The position numbers and the translations under genes were made by a program. A DNA stretch of 64,000 nt, taken from contig PZJY01000011.1 of NCBI GenBank assembly GCA_031472005.1, positions 682,001-746,000 of the forward strand, written 5' to 3'. Numbering within the stretch: the first letter of the stretch is position 1; each line of letters begins with the position of its first letter. Origin of the DNA: Tetracladium setigerum. Taxonomy: Eukaryota > Ascomycota > Leotiomycetes > Helotiales. This document shows, piece after piece, positions 58,683 through 64,000 of this stretch. The notes under the pieces are model-generated. The model was not told where the DNA came from, searched no databases, and worked only from the letters and a program-made list of their open reading frames with translations.

Positions 58683-60437
58683 TCAAGGCATTTTTATTAC
58701 GGCAATACCATCGCCACCTATCCAATCCGCATCTACCAACCTGATCTTCGCTTCACTAGCCAAGTAAAGTAGATAGTAAATATGCTCTACCATGACTCCC
58801 CAGCAATTGACCCTCAAGGAAGTGTGATCCTCACTCCTCTCGCACGAAACTCCCCAACCAGCCAAATCCCTTCCCACAAAGTTCCCCAGCATCTCCCAGC
58901 CCCTTGCACGCAGACCGTCGTTCCAAGCTTTACAGTCAACAATCCAGTGACCTCTCTCAAAACCACGAAGCTCCCGCGTTTGCAGCATTGGTCTAAAGGC
59001 GTTGTCTCGTGACATCGTTTTGAACAAATTTTGCAGAGGTTTGGTAAGGAGCATATCTGGTGTTAGACGACCAAGCGACGATACCGGTGGGGATGCTTTA
59101 ATGTAAAGCTTATTTGCCCATGTGGAACTCGCACTTCCAGCACTGGAGGTTGCAGCTTCTGTAGTCTTGGTCGATGGAGCCGTGCTCCTTACGTCTTGCT
59201 GGGAGGAGGGATGTTCTGGTTGCTGCTGTATCCTTGTCTCTAGTGACGGCATAGAAAGGGGAAAGGAAGTGCTTTTGCGCATTTTCCGTGGCGAGGAAGA
59301 TATTGGAGTGTCTTCCACGATGTCTACTAGCTTTCTTTTCAGCCCAGTCGCTGGCTCTGAAGACAACGGTGGATTTTGAAGAGCTTGTAGTGGTCGCTGG
59401 TCCTTTGACGGCGTTTTGTGGGGTGAAGGTGTTGAAGGTGGTTCCGCGGGCGATGATGATGGAATAGTTTTCCAAAGTGGTGCTATGGACTGATCCCGTA
59501 TTATTTCTTCCACCGCGTTGCCATTTCTCTTCTGATCCTGAACCTGCCTCGAGGCCTTGTATCTCATGTTCGTCGCAGTGAAGCTTTCCAAGTAATCCTC
59601 CAGTCCTTGTGTTGGCGAAGCTTGATCGTGTAAGCCTCGAGGCTCTGGTTGCGAGTCAGAGATTACACTCTTTGACTGATGCCAGGATGCCGAAGATGTC
59701 GGAGATCCCTTTCGTCTAGCAGACTGGGGGAAGTTATAAATAGTTGGCCCTCGAAAAGCTGGAGAATCGGCGTTGTGAAGCACGCTGTTGAATGAAAGTA
59801 CTGGAGATTCCATCACCTGGGAAGGCCCATGTAATAAATCCAGATCTTGTGTGTCCAGACCAACTCTAGAACCGGAAGTCCCATAGTCAGTCTCCTCATC
59901 GTCGGGCCTGTACGATTTAGTAGAATCCCGTTCGCTTTGTGTGGGATGTGATATTTCTTCCTGTAGCAGGACATCCGACTCGCTGTCCCCTTTCTCTGTG
60001 ATTGCTTTTGGTTGGATATATAATCGTTGTCGTGTTGCTGGCTCAAAAGATAAGTAGGCGTTTGCGAGGGCTCGGTGCCCCGCATCGTCCTCCTTGTTGC
60101 TTCTTGCTCCAGCGCGAACCAGAATCTCAACGTTTTCTCTTGCGAAAATTGCCATAGTCTGGGGCATCAATAAGCATAATGGTAGTGTAGTGTTACAAGA
60201 ACAAATCAGCTGCAAGAGAAGTGGAATGATTGTTTGTTGTGAAGATTTTTCTAAGAGATCTTTGTCGTTGGAGTTGTCGGAGTGTGAAGCACCGAACAAG
60301 AAAGATGCTGCCCGCGTCGGGGAGACGCGACTAGATGTGTTGTTATCGGAACGGAGTATATTTGATCCCGTCAATCCTTGGCAATAATTCACCCTCGCCA
60401 AGGACGTTTCAAATATTGATCTTTTCATCCTTCGCAT
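58683..60437 (-). CDS. Conserved fungal protein of unknown function
   Basis: Not recognised. One exon, 584 residues, no frame problem. The first 90 residues include a Leu-rich stretch (IIPLLLQLICSCNTTLPLCLLM); true start may be the later Met of MAIFARENVEILVRAG (about residue 95), whose context looks more like a protein N-terminus. The middle (about 150-440) is Ser/Pro/Thr-rich and probably disordered, with nuclear-localisation-like clusters (KRKLVDIVEDTP; PRKMRKSTSF). The C-terminal 130 residues look folded: ELRGFERGHWIVDCKAWNDGL, RARGWEMLGNFVGRDLAGWGVSC, WGVMVEHIYYLLYLASEAKIRLVDADWIGGDGIAVIKMP. I have seen no function for this C-terminal region. Disordered middle plus NLS suggests a nuclear role, which is inference. 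Confidence 0.7.
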   Translation of the reverse strand: MRRMKRSIFETSLARVNYCQGLTGSNILRSDNNTSSRVSPTRAASFLFGASHSDNSNDKDLLEKSSQQTIIPLLLQLICSCNTTLPLCLLMPQTMAIFARENVEILVRAGARSNKEDDAGHRALANAYLSFEPATRQRLYIQPKAITEKGDSESDVLLQEEISHPTQSERDSTKSYRPDDEETDYGTSGSRVGLDTQDLDLLHGPSQVMESPVLSFNSVLHNADSPAFRGPTIYNFPQSARRKGSPTSSASWHQSKSVISDSQPEPRGLHDQASPTQGLEDYLESFTATNMRYKASRQVQDQKRNGNAVEEIIRDQSIAPLWKTIPSSSPAEPPSTPSPHKTPSKDQRPLQALQNPPLSSEPATGLKRKLVDIVEDTPISSSPRKMRKSTSFPLSMPSLETRIQQQPEHPSSQQDVRSTAPSTKTTEAATSSAGSASSTWANKLYIKASPPVSSLGRLTPDMLLTKPLQNLFKTMSRDNAFRPMLQTRELRGFERGHWIVDCKAWNDGLRARGWEMLGNFVGRDLAGWGVSCERSEDHTSLRVNCWGVMVEHIYYLLYLASEAKIRLVDADWIGGDGIAVIKMP

Positions 60438-60838
60438 GAGATTTGAGCATAAAGTTATTCTACATCGCTAAATAGATACTTTACCGCTTGATAGGCAGGT
60501 TTCTGTAGACGTATCGGTCTCACTTGACAAGTCGCGTCATCACGTGACATTGAATGACATAAGCATACAATAATTCAGCCTGGCGATGTCCAAAATACTA
60601 GGCAAATAAATTGTGAAAGTAAATGTTTTTACAGCTTCAATTATTTATATAGTCTAAGCCTCAATTCAGAGGCAGCAAGATCGTCTCCAAACTAGCACGT
60701 GAGAAAATTATGTCAGATCATGAACTAGTTTCAGATGGGCGTCTTACCGCTGGACGACCTCACAACAAAGGCAGCTGAGATGTTTTCACTTCCATCACAA
60801 TCTCCAATATAGAATCATCATTAGTACATGTTAATGAC
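60438..60838. promoter_or_regulatory. Divergent promoter region between the unknown gene and the P450
   Basis: 401 bp between start codons. No TATA box stands out. Assigned by position. Confidence 0.4.
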
Positions 60839-62662
60839 ATGAATATAACGACAGCTCATGGTGGAGATGCCCCTGCATCTGGGCTCGGGCTTGGCTGGCT
60901 TCTTATCCTCATATTTCCTGCATTGCTCGCCTATTACTGGAACACAACGCATGGAACTCTGAAAACTGGCGAGCCTCCTCTTGTTCCATACTATTTGCCA
61001 TGGCTGGGCCATGGCATTGCTTTCATGGATGATATCAACGGCTTTGTCGTGTGGGTCAGGTATGTCATTGATCTAGCCATCAATCGTTATCGGATGCACA
61101 ACTAACAATCTCAAGATCTCTGCATCCCACCAGCCCAGCGGCAACAGTCCAAGTAGCTGGTCAACACCTCTATCTCATCTTCGATTCCGCTCTGGCTGGC
61201 CAAATCTACCGCAAATCCCAAACCTTCATTTTTGACCCTTTTATGCTTATGGCCTTCGATGTCCTTGGCGCCAACAAGAACGATCTCGAAATTGTCGGTA
61301 CAGGTGCACAAACCGCATATCCTAATCCCAAGGCAAAAACCCATGGCCGTGATTTTATTCATGATCTCCACAAGATGACTCCACAGCATCTGACTGGGAA
61401 GCCATTGGACAAACTCACAGATCTGTTCATCGAGACACTTTGCGCTGATATCGATGCTAAATTTCCCGAGGGTGAGGCAGCGAGTTACGAGTGGCAAGAG
61501 ATTGATATTTGTGCTTATGTCAAAACCACTTGGGCCCATGCTTCAATCACCTCCTTATTCGGGACAAATATTTATGCGATCTGGCCTGGAATTGAGAAAT
61601 GGCTTTGGGCATTTGATGAACATTTCAATTCGCTGATGACCAAAATGCCAAGGTTTATGTTGCCTATCGCATGGGCACTGAGAGACGAGGGGTGGGAGAA
61701 ATGCGCCCAGTGGGAGGCCGATGCTCGAAAGGCTGAGGAAGAAAATCGATTTGGAGAGGATCCTGATTGGGATCCTTATTGGGGCTTGAGATTTGTGCGA
61801 CAGCGTGCTCATTACCTGAAGGATAGTGGATTAACAGCGAAAGTCAGGGCAGGGAATCAGATGGTTTTTATTTGGGGTGTGAGTATGGCCTTCTTGTCTT
61901 GAAGAAGCCCCAAACTAATAATACAAGCTTAACGCCAACGCAATCCCAATTGCGATGCAAGTCATCTCTCAAACGCTGCTTAGACCAACCCTTGTTGCAT
62001 CTATCCTTCAAGAAATAACGGCCGCCAAGACTGGTGCAACATCTTTCAATATGAAAGCTATCACAACCTCGTCACCCAAGTTCAAATCTGTCTACCTCGA
62101 GTCTTTGCGCTGGGCAACAGCCTCGCCATCTCCTCGCGTCGTAAAAGAGGACATACAACTTGGAGATTTCCATCTCAAGAAAGGAAATATGGCGATGGTG
62201 CACTCGCGCACATTACAAATGGATCTCAAAACCTGGTACATCCCTGGTGTAGAAGAGTCAAAACCAGAGAATTTCTGGCCAGAACGATTCCTCACCGACG
62301 ATGACTCGGCAACAGAAGCCAATTCCGTGTCTGAGAATGCGGAAGCTGAAACAAATTATTCGAATGATGTGAAGAAAAGCGTAATTGAGTCGACGAAAGA
62401 AGCGCAGAAAGTGAAAGAAAAGGAACAGAAAGAGAGAACGCTAAGTTTAAGGCCGTTCGGTGGAGGGACAACGCTTTGTCCTGGCAGGCATTTTGCGACG
62501 AATGAAATAATGGGTGGGATCGCGGCGTTATTGCTGAGATTAGAAATCGAGGTTCTGCCAGAGGAGCTGAAAAGCAATGGTGTGCCGGTGCCTGGGTTGA
62601 AAAAACAGGGTGGTTTGTTGCCAGATAGGGGCTTGATGGTGAGGGTGCGCAGGAGGAGATGA
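60839..62662 (+). CDS. Cytochrome P450, microsomal
   Basis: Heme-thiolate monooxygenase with an N-terminal ER anchor. Exons: 60839-61059, 61116-61878 and 61928-62662; 572 residues, all joins in phase. Membrane helix WLLILIFPALLAYYW; Pro-rich hinge EPPLVPYYLPWLGHG. ExxR in YLESLR; heme loop RPFGGGTTLCPGRHFATNE, with Cys512 as heme ligand. The I-helix area WGLNANAIPIAMQVI lacks the usual acidic-Thr pair, a feature of the CYP7/CYP8 (sterol 7-alpha-hydroxylase and prostacyclin-synthase-like) group and its fungal relatives. A charged insert (SVIESTKEAQKVKEKEQKERT) precedes the heme loop, as in many fungal members. Substrate not predictable. Confidence 0.92.
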
Positions 62663-62990
62663 AGTGTTGACCAGGTCGAAGTACCGTAAAGTACAAGCGT
62701 TCGTGTATCGTTCGGAGCCTTGCTACATCCTTCCAAATGAAGTGCAACTATTTTTTTGTTGATCCCGGAGCTGAGTATTCCGTTCCGAGCCTCAGGAAAT
62801 TTCAATCGCACTTTCCCATACAGATCAGCTGCTGAGGAGGTATATCGCGGGTCGTTGCCAAAGTTAGAGCTGGTCCTCGCTTGGCACCTCCCTGAGAGGA
62901 TTTTGCTCTTTCCCAGGAATTCGAGGATATCCTGTTGATGCCTTGGTGCCCCTCGTGGCGGCATTGTGGTTTAAATACTTCTCTACGGCG

Positions 62991-63327
62991 ATGCAAAGCT
63001 ATGTAAAGTCGTCGATGGCAGTGATCGAGGAGTATTTGGTCATCCAGTCAAGTCGATCTGAGGTTGTCGCGAAGTGGTTGCGTCGATGGTTGTTTTGAAG
63101 CCGACGCGCATATAGGACTTAATGTTGTGCGGCACCAAGGAAGCTCGGGCCATGTACTAGTGTATTATCACAAAGGTGAAGACATTCTTTTCACTTTCCA
63201 CGACGCAGGTAAACAAACTCAGAAATTAAATCCGAAAGGTCCGTTGCTTGACGACTTTCAGGAACAACGCGCTGAAGTCACAACCACAATGGCTCAAGCT
63301 TGCAATCTCCATTTCATGGTCCAATAG
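62991..63327 (+). CDS. Small hypothetical protein (low support)
   Basis: Not recognised. The frame from 62991 (MQSYVKSSMAVIEEYLVIQ, KWLRRWLF) stops at TTTTGA near 63090. If one T of that run is extra, it continues into a well-mixed frame (EADAHIGLNVVRHQGSSGHVLV, HKGEDILFTFHDAG, MAQACNLHFMVQ) ending at 63327, about 110 residues. The composition looks coding and the downstream part is open for 264 nt. It may equally be a fragment of a larger gene. Confidence 0.3.
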
Positions 63328-63773
63328 GTATCAGTTCTATATATTTTTCAATAGATTGGTAAGAGAATGAAAGGGTGGCCAAGGCAAGATCTGTCTGACC
63401 AGTTGTTTTGTCCTGGTCTGTTCCTCAGTCTCCCACTCTATATACCTCCTATTTTTACATCATCCGCAAGGATCTTGTTTGTAGTCTCTCCATTTGATTC
63501 TGGACTGGAAACAGCAAAGAACCTCTGGAAACGTGTTTTCACGCAGCAATCACCGAGATCCGCCAAGAAACCGCCTCCTCAAAATATGTAGATATACATG
63601 AAGTTTCCTTGGGGACATCTCACGCAAGTAAACCTCAAATTACTTCTCAGACAAATAAAATAGATAAAACTAACATAAGCACATATCTAGAACCTTACTT
63701 CACATCAAAGTGCGTCCCTTATTACGCCGATGCATCGGGAAAGACTAACTCCAAACACTCCCTCCCTAAGGAA
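63328..63773. other. Intergenic region, no gene seen
   Basis: Between the small hypothetical and the 3' end of the partial gene; short ORF without motifs. Confidence 0.4.
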
Positions 63774-64000
63774 CTAGCGATACTCTGATCGATTTCTCTG
63801 TATCTTTCGTACCTTTCGAGGCTCTTCTACCTCCTTTCCATTTGCATGCCCATGGCTGCGTTTGTGGCCCCCTACCACTTTGACTGGAGGTTCTTCATCG
63901 CTAGATCCATCGTCTCCTTCAAGAGCACTAGAGATGGAAGAAGCACCGAAATGGTCTGAATCGAAGCTAAAATATCCCTTGATGATCTTGCGATCGGAGA
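63774..64000 (-). CDS. C-terminal end of a gene running off the right edge (partial)
   Basis: Not recognised. The minus strand reads about 74 open codons from the window edge to TAG at 63774-63776: RKIIKGYFSFDSDHFG, then an acidic DGSSDEEPPVKVV patch and a basic GHKRSHGHANGKEVEEPRKVRKIQRNRSEYR end. The frame has no Met, so it is an internal piece. The charged, Ser-rich tail with a bipartite basic cluster suggests a nuclear protein, which is inference. Confidence 0.55.
   Translation of the reverse strand, partial: SDRKIIKGYFSFDSDHFGASSISSALEGDDGSSDEEPPVKVVGGHKRSHGHANGKEVEEPRKVRKIQRNRSEYR

Noticed and set aside
1..64000. CRISPR arrays, bacterial operons, transposon ends
   Set aside because: No regularly spaced repeats of CRISPR type and no transposase-like ORF or terminal repeats were seen; the DNA is eukaryotic.

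Overview
The window is nuclear DNA of a filamentous ascomycete (Pezizomycotina; gene content suggests Leotiomycetes, which is inference). Signs of this are short introns (about 47-160 nt) with GTRNGT donors and CTRAY-type branch points, long single-gene transcription units with no operons, N-terminally extended housekeeping proteins, an AA9 lytic polysaccharide monooxygenase, an MFS drug-type transporter, a microsomal P450 and fungal-only families (Iec3, Erg26, LIM-RhoGAP, a DUF7580-like pair).

Layout. 0.2-2.3 kb: NOT3 of CCR4-NOT (+). 2.3-5.5 kb: gene-poor leader. 5.5-7.0 kb: C2H2-like zinc-finger protein (+). 8.8-10.4 kb: NADP-isocitrate dehydrogenase (+). 11.1-12.2 kb: multi-pass membrane protein (-). 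12.7-14.3 kb: NOP13-like nucleolar RRM protein (-), divergent from INO80 subunit Iec3 (+, 14.7-16.1 kb). 16.8-17.8 kb: four-helix membrane protein (-). 18.6-21.7 kb: PRP24/SART3-type U6 snRNP factor (-), divergent from mitoribosomal uL22m (+, 22.1-23.1 kb). 23.8-24.6 kb: GNAT acetyltransferase. 24.7-28.4 kb: two head-to-head, decayed DUF7580-like genes. 29.1 kb: tRNA-Glu. 29.7-33.8 kb: Mrc1 (-). 34.9-37.1 kb: steryl-ester-hydrolase-type lipase (+). 38.8-39.8 kb: AA9 LPMO (+). 41.1-43.0 kb: MFS transporter (-). 44.4-45.4 kb: 59-bp tandem repeat and a broken BTB gene. 46.8-48.0 kb: Erg26 (+). 48.5-50.2 kb: tandem-UBC E2 (-). 52.3-56.0 kb: LIM-RhoGAP (+). 57.0-58.4 kb: Gfo/Idh/MocA oxidoreductase (+). 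58.7-60.4 kb: conserved protein of unknown role (-), divergent from a P450 (+, 60.8-62.7 kb). The C-terminal end of a further gene runs off the right edge (-).

Most genes are independent housekeeping functions: mRNA turnover, replication checkpoint, splicing, ribosome biogenesis, chromatin remodelling, sterol synthesis and storage, and Rho signalling. No biosynthetic cluster is visible. The strongest window-wide signal is technical. At least a dozen otherwise well-conserved reading frames are broken by single-base indels, mostly one missing base in or beside a homopolymer. Adding one base per site gives lengths divisible by three and restores family motifs, so these look like consensus errors and not pseudogenes. 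In contrast, the DUF7580-like pair carries in-frame TAG codons as well and looks genuinely decayed. The most interesting protein is the double-UBC E2, whose second UBC fold keeps a cysteine at the catalytic position.
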